A DNA stretch of 64,000 nucleotides from Nitrospira sp. UBA2082 (GTDB lineage Bacteria > Nitrospirota > Nitrospiria > Nitrospirales > Nitrospiraceae), in contig DCZO01000020.1 in NCBI GenBank assembly GCA_002331335.1, positions 7,239 to 71,238 on the forward strand, given 5' to 3'. This document shows positions 27,085 to 35,260 of the stretch, piece after piece (position 1 is the stretch's first letter; each line of letters begins with the position of its first letter). The notes beneath the pieces were generated by a model, which was not told the DNA's origin, did not search any database, and saw only the letters and a program-made list of their open reading frames with translations. Made by a program: the position numbers and the translations under genes.

Positions 27085-27298
27085 TTATTCGGACGTCCCT
27101 CCGTTGTCCGATAAGCAATTGGCCTCGATGCGCCGTGTGGGGCGGCCGCCCTTGGGGGAGGAACCGCGACAGTTGATCGCCATCCGGCTCGATGTCGGAG
27201 TACTTCGCTGGCTGAAGTCGCTCGCAGCCAAACGCCGCGTTCCCTATCAATCGCTCATTAACGAGTTGTTGGCGGGGGAAATGAAAAAAACGGGGTAA
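27005..27298 (+). CDS. brnA: BrnA-family antitoxin
   Basis: 97 residues. It neutralises BrnT and represses the operon. The N-terminal toxin-binding part contains DYSDVPPLSD. The C-terminal ribbon-helix-helix has IAIRLDVGVLRWLKSLAAKRRVPYQSLINELL. The start at 27005 overlaps the brnT end by 80 bp; a later start would lose the binding segment. A 26-bp exact copy of its 3' region recurs at 29070-29095 in a relic. Confidence 0.9.
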   Translation: MKKLSDSSVRGWRTEKKRGAIKKRQIDYSDVPPLSDKQLASMRRVGRPPLGEEPRQLIAIRLDVGVLRWLKSLAAKRRVPYQSLINELLAGEMKKTG

Positions 27299-27417
27299 GC
27301 TCAATAGTCAAACCGTCATCATGCGCGCGAGTCCCTATGTCTGCATGGTGCACGATCCAAGACAGGACTCCAGGGTGCGTGTGTCTTACGGCATGCCGTC
27401 AGGAGTACTGTCTCAAC

Positions 27418-27860
27418 ATGCGTAAGGTATGGTGGGGTATGTACTCCGCTCGTGCCTGCTTCCGGGGATCTTCCGGAATTCTCCTTGCACTCACGCTGCT
27501 GCAGCTATGGACTGTGGCACCACTGTGTGCTGAATGGCTTCTCGTCGATCGGAACGACAAGGCGAAGGTCTATGTCGATCCCGAGACGATCAGCCGGAAT
27601 GGTGAGGTGGTCAGCGTCTGGGTGTTGGATGATCTCCAGACGGCCCAGACCAGAGGGTTCAGCACGTTCCTCTCCACTCGCGCCAGGAAGAACACGACTG
27701 TGTGAATAAACGCTTTCGCCTGGTGGCCATTGAGCGGTTTGCCGGAAATATGGGGACCGGTCACTCGATCGACAAGAAGTCGGGTGAGTCGCACTGGGCA
27801 CCTATTCCACGGGAGACTATGGCACAATCCGTGTGGAAATTCGTGTGCGGGAAGAAGTGA
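27418..27860 (+). pseudogene. Frameshifted surface-adhesin-E-like exported protein
   Basis: Reading from ATG 27418 gives a signal peptide and then EWLLVDRNDKAKVYVDPETISRNG and VSVWVLDDL, up to a stop at 27705. The rest of the family pattern (HDCVNKRFRLVAIERFAG, GNMGTG, HWAPIPRETMAQSVWKFVCGKK) continues in another frame from about 27680 to the TGA at 27858-27860. One base appears to be missing between them. The combined product (about 145 residues) fits adhesin-E-type small periplasmic proteins. A sequencing error remains possible. Confidence 0.65.
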
Positions 27861-27948
27861 TGGTGCAGCAAAGCAGGACTTAGGGGGCGCGCCGCACGAA
27901 GGAAGATGGGGACATCAACTGGCCTGAATTACAGAAGGAGAAGCCTCT

Positions 27949-28668
27949 ATGAATCGGCTGCAGGGGAAAGTCGCGGTGGTCACCGGCAGCAGCAGCGGCA
28001 TCGGGAAGGCCATCGCGCTGCGATTCGGCGAAGCAGGGGCGAAGGTGGTGGTCACCGCCAGGCGGTTGAAGCTGTGCGAGCAGACTGTCGCGCAGATCAA
28101 GCAACACGGTGGGGAAGCCTGGGCGATTCAGACGGACGTGTCCGACGAACGCCAGGTAGAAAGGCTGATCGAGGGGTCGGTCGAGAAGTACGGACGGATC
28201 GACATTCTCGTCAACAATGCGGGCATCGGCGGCGGCGGACGGCTGGCCGCCACGACGACCGAGTCATTCCACGAAGTGATGAAGACGAATCTCTACGGCA
28301 CGTTCTTCTGCTGCCGAGCCGGATTCATACAGATGAAGAAACAGGGCGGCGGACTCATCATCAACATGTCGAGCGTGGCCGGCGTGCAGGCCTGGGCGGG
28401 AACGGGGACCTACAGCGCCTCCAAGCACGGCGTGATGGCGCTGACCAAGTCGTTGGCGGACGAAGGCCGGTCGTTCAACATTAAAGTGAGCGCGATCTGT
28501 CCCGCCGGCGTCGCGGACGAGTTGGTCGATGCCTCGCCGGACGACATCGAGCGGAGCGAAAAGATCAGCCCGTTCGACATTGCCGAGACAGCCGTCTATC
28601 TGGCCAGGCTCGGCAAACATGCGGTGGTGCACCAGATCGTGGTGGATCGCCTCGGGGCGGAGTGGTGA
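27949..28668 (+). CDS. Short-chain dehydrogenase/reductase
   Basis: 239 residues, classical SDR size. The NAD(P) loop is VTGSSSGIGKAIA, followed by NNAGIGGGG, the catalytic Ser region in MSSVAG, and YSASKHG (Y-x-x-x-K). An Arg after the second strand (TARR) favours NADP(H). A ribosome-binding site AGAAGGAGAAG precedes ATG 27949. The substrate cannot be deduced. It is embedded between toxin-antitoxin remnants and the restriction-modification locus. Confidence 0.9.
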   Translation: MNRLQGKVAVVTGSSSGIGKAIALRFGEAGAKVVVTARRLKLCEQTVAQIKQHGGEAWAIQTDVSDERQVERLIEGSVEKYGRIDILVNNAGIGGGGRLAATTTESFHEVMKTNLYGTFFCCRAGFIQMKKQGGGLIINMSSVAGVQAWAGTGTYSASKHGVMALTKSLADEGRSFNIKVSAICPAGVADELVDASPDDIERSEKISPFDIAETAVYLARLGKHAVVHQIVVDRLGAEW

Positions 28669-28751
28669 AGACTCGCTGGGGGGCGACTTGCTTACCGAAG
28701 TTCGTCAGGTGAGCACGTTGGGGCGGGAAGCCTGGGTGGCAGGCCACTGAC

Positions 28752-28973
28752 TCATGCAGCGATGAAGGAAACGTTCAGCAGGTCTTCAGGTATGGCCTCA
28801 TTGTGTTCGAGGCGGTCGGCCATCGCACGAAGGGCGAGAGCCTGAACTGCCGCAAGCGCTGCGGCTCTGGTCTGGCCATAGGCCATCACGCCGGGAAGTG
28901 CGGGTACTTCGCCGATCCAACGGCCATCTTCTTCTTGCTCCAGTTCGATCTTGAGTTGGGTCACGTGTGCCAT
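28752..28973 (-). CDS. HicB-family/UPF0150-type protein, solitary
   Basis: 73 residues. The partial RNase-H-like fold of HicB antitoxins is visible: LKIELEQEEDGRWIGEVPALPGVMAYGQTRAAALAAVQALA (D-G-R-W, P-x-L-P-G, A-x-x-x-V). The C-terminal DNA-binding domain of longer HicBs is absent, and there is no hicA next to it. It may be an orphan antitoxin or have another role. Confidence 0.75.
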   Translation of the reverse strand: MAHVTQLKIELEQEEDGRWIGEVPALPGVMAYGQTRAAALAAVQALALRAMADRLEHNEAIPEDLLNVSFIAA

Positions 28974-29063
28974 GTGTATTCCTCAATGAGGATATTGGAG
29001 GGTAGGCTAAGCTCAGACCACGAAGAAATCAAGCAGGTATCACTTCGGAACTCCACCCGACTA

Positions 29064-29159
29064 TGTGTCGCCGCGTTCCCTATCAATCGCTCATGAACGA
29101 ACTTCGTGCAGGGGAGTGGCAGTCGGAAGTGTGGGGTGTAGACAGATTGTTACGATAGC
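29064..29159 (+). pseudogene. brnA antitoxin relic
   Basis: The 30-codon tail from 29064 to the TAG at 29157-29159 begins with RRVPYQSLMNELRAGE, nearly the same as the end of BrnA at 27233-27290. DNA identity is exact over 26 bases (29070-29095 against 27233-27258). Nothing of the N-terminal two thirds remains. It is a truncated copy left by recombination or deletion. Confidence 0.7.
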
Positions 29160-29235
29160 AAAGCCCGGCCCCATCCACTTGGTCTAGCGTTCCCCTCAAC
29201 CTCTCAAATCGGCTCGATCCGCTCAAAGTCATAAT

Positions 29236-29250
29236 AACCTGATTTGGGTT
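29236..29250. promoter_or_regulatory. Possible controller-protein operator
   Basis: AACC-N7-GGTT is a dyad located 49 bp upstream of the XRE controller gene, within AT-rich promoter DNA. C-proteins of restriction-modification systems bind such dyads to time their own and the nuclease's expression. Confidence 0.35.
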
Positions 29251-29298
29251 AATCCGAAAATAGGTTTAGAAAATCCCCTGTCACGGTTTCTTTCGCGA

Positions 29299-29565
29299 AT
29301 GCCGAAGTCTACCTTTACAAGCGACTATGAGAGCTTCAGGCTCCTTCTCATCGAAGCCAGGAGTTCTGCCAATCTGACTCAGGCCTCTCTCGCGGCGAAG
29401 TTGGGCCGACCGCAGTCGTACGTATCGAAGTATGAGCGTGGTGAGCGGCGTCTTGACGTGATTGAGTTTCTCCATGTTGCCCGAGCGATAGGAATTGATC
29501 CCCATCACTTGATGCGGAAGCTCCAACAAGACCCTGTCTCCCTAAAACGGCAGAAGTCATCGTGA
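29299..29565 (+). CDS. XRE-family controller (C) protein of the restriction-modification system
   Basis: 88 residues. A helix-turn-helix of Cro/C1 type is clear: LLLIEARSSANLTQASLAAKLGRPQSYVSKYERGERRLDVIEFLHVARAIG. Size and position directly before a restriction nuclease gene match C-proteins such as C.BamHI. The stop overlaps the GTG of the nuclease gene (GTGA), so the two are translated together. No good ribosome-binding site precedes ATG 29299, as is common for leaderless C genes. Base composition is more AT-rich than the flanking chromosome, suggesting transfer. Confidence 0.85.
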   Translation: MPKSTFTSDYESFRLLLIEARSSANLTQASLAAKLGRPQSYVSKYERGERRLDVIEFLHVARAIGIDPHHLMRKLQQDPVSLKRQKSS

Positions 29566-30170
29566 AGGTCGTTCGAATAGAAACATTGATCAGCGTGGGG
29601 CCATTCTCACAATCATCCGAATGGCAAGCTCTGCGCAGTTCAATCGTAGATTCGATCAAAAAGGTTGGGTGGCCGCCACGTTCAACGACATTCACGATCT
29701 ACCCAGAACTGGGGAAGGAGAGACGAAAGGGGAATGGTGTTAAGCCTATCAAGAACGGGCTGATGAAGAGTTTGGCAAGACAAGAGTGGGGGTTGGAAGT
29801 TCCGCTCGACATCGCTACGGTTACTAAGCCTGGGAAACTCGATGCCGTTTTTCAAACATCTGTCGGGCCAGTAGCACTGGAATGGGAAACAGGAAATATT
29901 TCCTCCAGTCATAGAGCTTTAAACAAGATGGCGCTGGGATTGAATAAAGGAGCGCTCGCTGCAGGGGTATTGGTGGTGCCGAGTCGCGATCTTTATCGCT
30001 ATCTTACCGATCGGGTCGGGAATTGGTCGGAATTAGAACCTTACTTGGACTTATGGAAGAGTATTCCGTGTCGCTCCGGCATTCTTGAGATCATAGTTGT
30101 AGAGCATGACGCCACGAGCACAAGGGTCAAACGGATTCCCAAAGGAACATCTGGGCGGGCATTAGAGTAA
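29562..30170 (+). CDS. BamHI-family type II restriction endonuclease
   Basis: 202 residues from GTG 29562 (BamHI has 213). Residues about 37-65 carry WPPRSTTFTIYPE and NGVKPIK, close to BamHI's WPATSKTFTI and NGVVPIK. The active-site block has LDAVF (Asp94), then LEWETGNISSSHRALNK (Glu107 and Glu109), matching BamHI's ID-x-Y and EFETGNISSAHRSMNK with Asp94, Glu111 and Glu113. YLTDRV-x-N-x-x-ELEPY is also shared. The comparison uses my memory of the BamHI sequence. It should cut palindromic DNA; GGATCC or a related site is likely but not proven. Partners are the C gene upstream and the methyltransferase gene 5 bp downstream, convergent. Confidence 0.92.
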   Translation: MKVVRIETLISVGPFSQSSEWQALRSSIVDSIKKVGWPPRSTTFTIYPELGKERRKGNGVKPIKNGLMKSLARQEWGLEVPLDIATVTKPGKLDAVFQTSVGPVALEWETGNISSSHRALNKMALGLNKGALAAGVLVVPSRDLYRYLTDRVGNWSELEPYLDLWKSIPCRSGILEIIVVEHDATSTRVKRIPKGTSGRALE

Positions 30171-30175
30171 CTACC

Positions 30176-31084
30176 TCAATCTTCCTCGACATAGTCTTTG
30201 TTCCTGTGAGCGTGAATTTCTCCATCTTCTAATCGGGAAACAATGTCAGCAGCGTAATCAATCTCGATCCCCAGCCACTTGCGGCGTTTCTTTTCGCAGA
30301 CTACATAGGTCGTCCCACTACCACCGAAGGGGTCAAGGATGATACCGCCGGGAGCCGTCGACATTTCAACGACACGGTCGAGAATTTTTGTTGAGAGGGC
30401 ATTGGCTTTCCGATTCTTTGACTTGAATTTTCGGTGTCTGACAGGAGGAATATCCGTCCACACATCCTTAAGATTGACCCCGTTCGGATTCATCGCGCTT
30501 CGATGCCCACCGTAGTCCTTGATCTCACCACTGCAATGACGGCATCTCTCTATCGGGGTCCGAATTTTCCGAAAGGTTTTTGGCTTTCCCTTTGAGAAAT
30601 AGAGGAGACTGTAATGGCTTGGATGTAACCTGCCAGGGATAGGAAGACACGCGCTGATCTCCAGGGCAATCCAATGCCGGAACTGCATGCCTAATTCAAA
30701 GAGGTGAGCGCCGAACAAAATATTCCATTTCGGCAGGTTGTATAAAAAAAGTGCACCGCCTGGCTTAAGAGTTCGGACGCATTGAGCGAGCCAGCCCTTG
30801 CACCATCGTAGATAATCTTCCTCTTTCTTAAGATCGTCCGTGTTCTTGCCGTAAGTTTTGCCAATGTTAAACGGCGGGTCGGCAAAAACTGTGTCAATAA
30901 CTTCATCTTTTATCAGCGGCAAAATCTTCATGCAATCAGCGGCAAACAAGATGCCATGATCGCTCTTGTAAGCAGGTGAGGGCACTCTGACACCGGGGAA
31001 GAAGAAGGGAGATTCGTCAAGCCCATGAACTGGCCAACGAATACGTTCTTGAGGAGTGCGAGCTGCTGGGAGCTGAGTGTTCAT
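30176..31084 (-). CDS. Type II DNA methyltransferase (beta class)
   Basis: 302 residues. Motif IV comes first (VFADPPFNIGKTYG), then the target-recognition region, and the AdoMet motif I follows near the C-terminus (LDPFGGSGTT). This is the beta-class order shared with M.BamHI. The product is N6-methyladenine or N4-methylcytosine; DPPF alone does not decide. A CRHCSGEI segment (CxxC) lies in the middle. It protects host DNA from the adjacent nuclease. It is convergent with the nuclease gene (5 bp between stops), so it has its own promoter at about 31085-31180. An ATG start with a short Pro-rich N-terminus is used. Confidence 0.92.
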   Translation of the reverse strand: MNTQLPAARTPQERIRWPVHGLDESPFFFPGVRVPSPAYKSDHGILFAADCMKILPLIKDEVIDTVFADPPFNIGKTYGKNTDDLKKEEDYLRWCKGWLAQCVRTLKPGGALFLYNLPKWNILFGAHLFELGMQFRHWIALEISACLPIPGRLHPSHYSLLYFSKGKPKTFRKIRTPIERCRHCSGEIKDYGGHRSAMNPNGVNLKDVWTDIPPVRHRKFKSKNRKANALSTKILDRVVEMSTAPGGIILDPFGGSGTTYVVCEKKRRKWLGIEIDYAADIVSRLEDGEIHAHRNKDYVEED

Positions 31085-31185
31085 GTCGATGGCTTGTTAG
31101 CCAATGTAACCCATGGGAAGGTATTCTTCAACTCGACACTTGGCAAGGCCAGATTCTTACGACGGGAATTCCAGGCTAAACCTCA

Positions 31186-33843
31186 TTACGGATGCGCTGT
31201 GCGCCAGTTTTTGCCGACGCCGAGATCGACCTTCAAGGGAACAGACAGGCCGAGTTGTTGTCCCACCGCTTCCATTTCGTGTTTCACCAGCCGCTTCGCT
31301 TCTTCCAGATCGTGATCCGGCACTTCGAAGATCAACTCGTCATGGACTTGCAGGATCATCTTTACATGCGGGAGTTCATGGTGCAGGACGCGGTGGACGT
31401 TGATCATCGCCACTTTGATCAAGTCCGCCGCTGAGCCCTGGATGGGACTGTTCACCGCCATGCGCTCGCCGAAGCCCCGCTGCACTGGGTCGCTGCTCTG
31501 GAGTTCTGGAATGGGCCGGCGGCGCCCGAGAATCGTCGTCGTGTAGCCTTTCTCCTTACCTTCGGCGATGTTGCGGTCCATCAGCGCCCGCACGGCGGCG
31601 AACTTTTCGAAGAAGGTGTCGATATATTTCTTGGCCTCGGCCTGCGAGACGCCGATGTTCTGCGATAAGCCGAACGGGCTGATGCCGTAGACGATGCCGA
31701 AGACCACGGTCTTGGCGACGCGCCGCATATCGCGGGTGATCTGGCTGGAGGGCAGGCCGAAGATCTCCATGGCGGTTGCCATATGGATATCCTCGCCCTT
31801 CGCAAAGACGGCGAGCAGGCGGGGGTCCTGCGAGAGATGCGCCAGGATGCGCGGTTCGATCTGGCTGTAGTCGGCGCAGAGCAGCTCGTGGCCTCTCGGT
31901 GCGATGAAGGCCTCGCGGATACAGAGCCCATAGTCGCCTTTCACGGGAATGTTCTGCAAATTGGGATCGGTCGAAGAGAGCCGGCCGGTCGCGGCGACCG
32001 TCTGGTTCAGCGACGTATGCAGCCGCTTCGTGTCCGAGTGGATGAGTTCGGGCAGCGCATCCACGTAGGTGGATTTGAGCTTGCTTACGCTGCGGTAGCT
32101 CAGAATTTGCGCGGGCAGGTCGTGCTGCGTGGCCAGTTGCGTGAGCGTGTCTTCGTCCGTGGAGTACCCGGTCTTCGTTTTGCGGCCCGGCTTGAGCCCT
32201 AACTTGTCGAACAGGACCGTGGCCAGTTGCTTGGGCGAATTGATGTTGAACTCACCGCCCGCTAGTCCGGCGATGGTGCTCATCATCTTGTCCAGCTCAT
32301 GTTCCAATTCCTTGCTCAGGGCCTGCAGGCCTTCGACATCCAGCAAGAACCCATTCCGTTCGATCTCCGCCAGCACCGGCACGAGCGGCATCTCGACTTC
32401 TTGGAACAGTTTGAGACTGCCTTGATCCCTGAGTTGATCCAGCATGATCGGCGTGATCTTCGCGATGACCGACGCGCATTCCGCCGCGTCGTCGCTCGAC
32501 CCGGCAGTTTCGTCGAACAGCGAGGTTGGCTTGGTCTTTTCTTTCTCGTGCGCGCCCATTCGGTGGTCCAGCAGTTCCAGGGCGAGGGTGTCGAGCTGAT
32601 GGTCGCGGCGATTGGGGTGCAGCAGATAGTCAGCCACCATCGTGTCGACATAGGGAGCGGCGAGTGTGATGCCGATGCGGTGGAAGGCCAGCAGGGTAGC
32701 CTTCAGGTCGTGGGCGGCCTTGGTTCTGGTTGCCTCGTGCAACAGCGATGTGATGGATCTCATGTAGTCATGCACATCAAGCGGAATGTAGGCGGTCTTG
32801 TCGCCGGTCGAGAGCGCGATCCCCTGGACCTCCGCTTGCAGACCGGTTCCTCCCGCAAGCAGGCATTGCACGGCCAGCGTGGCCCCCTTCGGCAACGATT
32901 CCACAAACGCATGTGCCGCTTTCTCGCTCTCGATCTTCTCAGCCGCAGCCTGCTCCCGCTCCGGCAGCTCGTTCGATGCCTGCAATGATTTGAGCAGCGA
33001 GGTGAATTCCAACTCACGAAGCAGCGCGCTGAGTTGGTCCATGTGCGGCGGCTTGATGTGGAGCGATTCTTGGTCAAATGCCACGGGACTTTCGGTCTCG
33101 ATCGTGGCCAGTTTCCGGCTCAATCGCGCATTGTCGGCCTGTTCCGTCAACAGAGTTTTGGTCCGTGCCGGCGTCACTTCCTCAACCCGTCGCAACAACT
33201 CCTCGATCGTGTGGAATTGCGAGATCAGCTTCATGGCGGTCTTTTCGCCGATGCCTTTGACACCCGGAATATTGTCAGTGGCGTCGCCCATCAGCCCCAT
33301 GATTTCCACCACACGCCCCGGTTCTACGCCGAACCGCTCGATACATTCCGCTTCACCGAACCACTTGTCTTTGACGGGATCGTAGATCCGGACGTGCGGG
33401 GTGAGGAGTTGGAACATGTCTTTGTCGCCGGTGACGATGATCACGTCGTAGCCCGCCTGTTCGGCCTTGCGTGCGAGGGTGCCGATGAGATCATCAGCTT
33501 CGTAGCCGGCCTGTCGTAGTCCGGGAATCGCCAGGGCCTCGACGACGCGGTGGATGTAGGGGATCTGCGCTTTCATGCCGTCGGGCATGGGTGGACGCTG
33601 GGCCTTGTACTCTTTGAACTCTTCGTGCCGGAGCGTCGGCCCCTTTTCATCGAAGGCTACTGCCAACCCGTCAGGTTGCCGCTCGCGGATGATTTTCAGC
33701 AGCATGGTCGTAAAGCCATAGACCGCGTTGGTCTGGAGTCCCTTGGAATTGTTCAGCGGGGGGAGAGCAAAGAACGCGCGGTAGATATACGCGCTGCCGT
33801 CGATCAGATAGAGCGTGGGGCGTCTGTCGGTTGGCGAGGTCAT
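31186..33843 (-). CDS. polA: DNA polymerase I with degenerate 3'-5' exonuclease domain
   Basis: 885 residues. The N-terminal 5' nuclease (about 1-290) has LYLIDGSAYIYRAFFA, YEADDLIGTL, TGDKDMFQLL and GVKGIGEKTA. The polymerase domain (about 480-885) has motif A CADYSQIEPRI, motif B RRVAKTVVFGIVYG and motif C LQVHDELIFE. In the middle domain the expected D-x-E of exonuclease motif I is missing (strand reads ATLAVQCLLAGG), while AHDLK and VDTMVADYLL remain in outline. Proofreading is therefore probably lost, as in Taq and Bst enzymes. It is used in Okazaki fragment processing and repair. Confidence 0.96.
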   Translation of the reverse strand: MTSPTDRRPTLYLIDGSAYIYRAFFALPPLNNSKGLQTNAVYGFTTMLLKIIRERQPDGLAVAFDEKGPTLRHEEFKEYKAQRPPMPDGMKAQIPYIHRVVEALAIPGLRQAGYEADDLIGTLARKAEQAGYDVIIVTGDKDMFQLLTPHVRIYDPVKDKWFGEAECIERFGVEPGRVVEIMGLMGDATDNIPGVKGIGEKTAMKLISQFHTIEELLRRVEEVTPARTKTLLTEQADNARLSRKLATIETESPVAFDQESLHIKPPHMDQLSALLRELEFTSLLKSLQASNELPEREQAAAEKIESEKAAHAFVESLPKGATLAVQCLLAGGTGLQAEVQGIALSTGDKTAYIPLDVHDYMRSITSLLHEATRTKAAHDLKATLLAFHRIGITLAAPYVDTMVADYLLHPNRRDHQLDTLALELLDHRMGAHEKEKTKPTSLFDETAGSSDDAAECASVIAKITPIMLDQLRDQGSLKLFQEVEMPLVPVLAEIERNGFLLDVEGLQALSKELEHELDKMMSTIAGLAGGEFNINSPKQLATVLFDKLGLKPGRKTKTGYSTDEDTLTQLATQHDLPAQILSYRSVSKLKSTYVDALPELIHSDTKRLHTSLNQTVAATGRLSSTDPNLQNIPVKGDYGLCIREAFIAPRGHELLCADYSQIEPRILAHLSQDPRLLAVFAKGEDIHMATAMEIFGLPSSQITRDMRRVAKTVVFGIVYGISPFGLSQNIGVSQAEAKKYIDTFFEKFAAVRALMDRNIAEGKEKGYTTTILGRRRPIPELQSSDPVQRGFGERMAVNSPIQGSAADLIKVAMINVHRVLHHELPHVKMILQVHDELIFEVPDHDLEEAKRLVKHEMEAVGQQLGLSVPLKVDLGVGKNWRTAHP

Positions 33844-33848
33844 CGGTT

Positions 33849-34280
33849 TTAGGGGTCCGGTGCGATGATCAACGGGGGCTTGCCGAATTTCTCGCGCATG
33901 CCGTTGATGGTGTTCAACACCGCCGGTTGTCCAATGAGTTTGGCTTCGAGCTTGCGTTTGCCTGGAAAGTCCAGCATGGAAATGCCGATCAACATGGTCA
34001 AAATGCCCTGCCCCGGGAGAAACAGCATGAGAAAGCCGACGAAGAGGAAAATCGCACCCACGACGTTCTTGACCAGATGGCCGAGCACCCGGAGCACCGG
34101 GTGGTGATCCTCCATCCAGGGACGCGGGACGCGGATGTCAAAGAAGTCTGTCGGTAGCCTGACCAGGATAAATGGAATCGCGATCAATGACCCGACGAAA
34201 AACACAATCGACAGGATGGTGAGGGCCACCAGCGTTTCGGCTGACACATACTGTTGAACCGTCGAAAGGAGCCAATCCAT
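33849..34280 (-). CDS. PGPGW-family transmembrane protein
   Basis: 143 residues with two or three membrane segments: ALTILSIVFFVGSLIAIPFIL, then NVVGAIFLFVGFLMLFLPGQG running into LTMLIGISML. The LPGQGILT motif defines the PGPGW family (PF09656). The function is unknown. The stop lies 5 bp from the polA start, and both are minus-strand genes with this one upstream, so they are likely co-transcribed. Confidence 0.82.
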   Translation of the reverse strand: MDWLLSTVQQYVSAETLVALTILSIVFFVGSLIAIPFILVRLPTDFFDIRVPRPWMEDHHPVLRVLGHLVKNVVGAIFLFVGFLMLFLPGQGILTMLIGISMLDFPGKRKLEAKLIGQPAVLNTINGMREKFGKPPLIIAPDP

Positions 34281-34403
34281 CGGGCGGGCATCCTAACACG
34301 TGCTCCCGCACCCCTCAAGGAGAAGGACGCTCACGGCGGATCATGGCCCGGTGTTTACGCGGTCGCCAACGGCAGCTATAATCTTCTCGCCTGGAGCTTG
34401 TCC

Positions 34404-34757
34404 ATGAGTCTTCTCAGGCGGTGTTCGATCAGCATTGGGCTTCTGGCGTGGGGGGCGCTCTGCGCCTTCTCTCTCGTTTATGCGGGTGATCAGCCCGCAT
34501 CCGGTGACACGCTTGAGATCGAGATCACCAAGAAGGGGCTCGGCAAACAGGTGGTCATCTCGCAGGGAACGAAAGAATGGTTCATGTTGATCGACGTGAC
34601 ACCGGAAAATTCCGTCGTCGTTCGGCAGGAGAAAGACCGCGATCAGTATCTCCTCGATGAAAGCGAAACCCACGATCGCCCCATGACGCAGGGTGAAGTG
34701 GATGCCGCGATCGCCGACTACATCAACAGCGTGAAGACGCGCGTACAGAGCCGATAA
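34404..34757 (+). CDS. Exported hypothetical protein
   Basis: 117 residues from ATG 34404, which begins a signal peptide (LLRRCSISIGLLAWGALCAFSLVYA). The mature part is a small alpha/beta domain with LEIEITKKGLGKQVVISQGTKEWFMLIDV and a charged helix near the end (EVDAAIADYINSVKTR). I do not recognise it. The DsrE gene follows after 4 bp, so the pair is probably an operon. Confidence 0.6.
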   Translation: MSLLRRCSISIGLLAWGALCAFSLVYAGDQPASGDTLEIEITKKGLGKQVVISQGTKEWFMLIDVTPENSVVVRQEKDRDQYLLDESETHDRPMTQGEVDAAIADYINSVKTRVQSR

Positions 34758-34761
34758 TTTT

Positions 34762-35181
34762 ATGCCGCAGCCTCCCAAGTTCGTCATTTTCGCCCATAAC
34801 GCCACCTACGACAAGCTGCATCAGGTGGCGACGATCGGCATGACCGCGGCGGCGATGGGCAAAGACGTGATCGTGGTGTTGCTGTTCTGGACCATCAAGA
34901 AATTGGCGGAGGGCAAGATCGACCAGATTGACTTCCCGCCGGAATATGCCGGTTCCGCCGAGGAAGTTGCCCGTTTATTGAAAGACAAGAACGTCCCGAA
35001 GATTTCAGAGATGTTTCAAGACGCGAAACACGTCGGCAAATTCAGGCTGATCGCGTGCAGTGCCGGTCTGGAATACATGGGTGTGGAGAGTCAGGCCGTT
35101 GAAACTCGTGTCGACGAGGTCATGGGGCTGCCCGCTATTCTCAAACTCACGGAAGAGGCGGAAACGAAACTGTTTATCTAG
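34762..35181 (+). CDS. DsrE-family protein
   Basis: 139 residues. The Rossmann-like DsrE fold is indicated by FVIFAHNATYDKLHQVATIGMTAAAMGKDVIVVLLFW, then a variable helical part, and FRLIACSAGLEYMGV. The late strand has a Cys (IACSAG) in the position that carries sulfur in DsrE/TusD proteins. The C-terminus ETKLFI matches the NLFI ending of the DsrE2 protein at 38096. It is probably involved in sulfur transfer or redox signalling. Confidence 0.85.
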   Translation: MPQPPKFVIFAHNATYDKLHQVATIGMTAAAMGKDVIVVLLFWTIKKLAEGKIDQIDFPPEYAGSAEEVARLLKDKNVPKISEMFQDAKHVGKFRLIACSAGLEYMGVESQAVETRVDEVMGLPAILKLTEEAETKLFI

Positions 35182-35260
35182 CGCGAGGCTTGCGCGAGAT
35201 GCGAGACAGGCATGACTTGTCGCCGTTCTCGCCCGTCCCGCGTTTCTCTCTGGCGCTCGC
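35182..35260. other. Convergent gap with word repeats and a perfect hairpin
   Basis: The left part contains repeated GCGAGAT / GCGAGAC words like other spacers in this window. An 8-bp perfect inverted repeat (GCGCTCGC / GCGAGCGC, 35253-35273) overlaps the end of the nth gene and could act as a terminator for it or for the DsrE gene. Confidence 0.4.
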
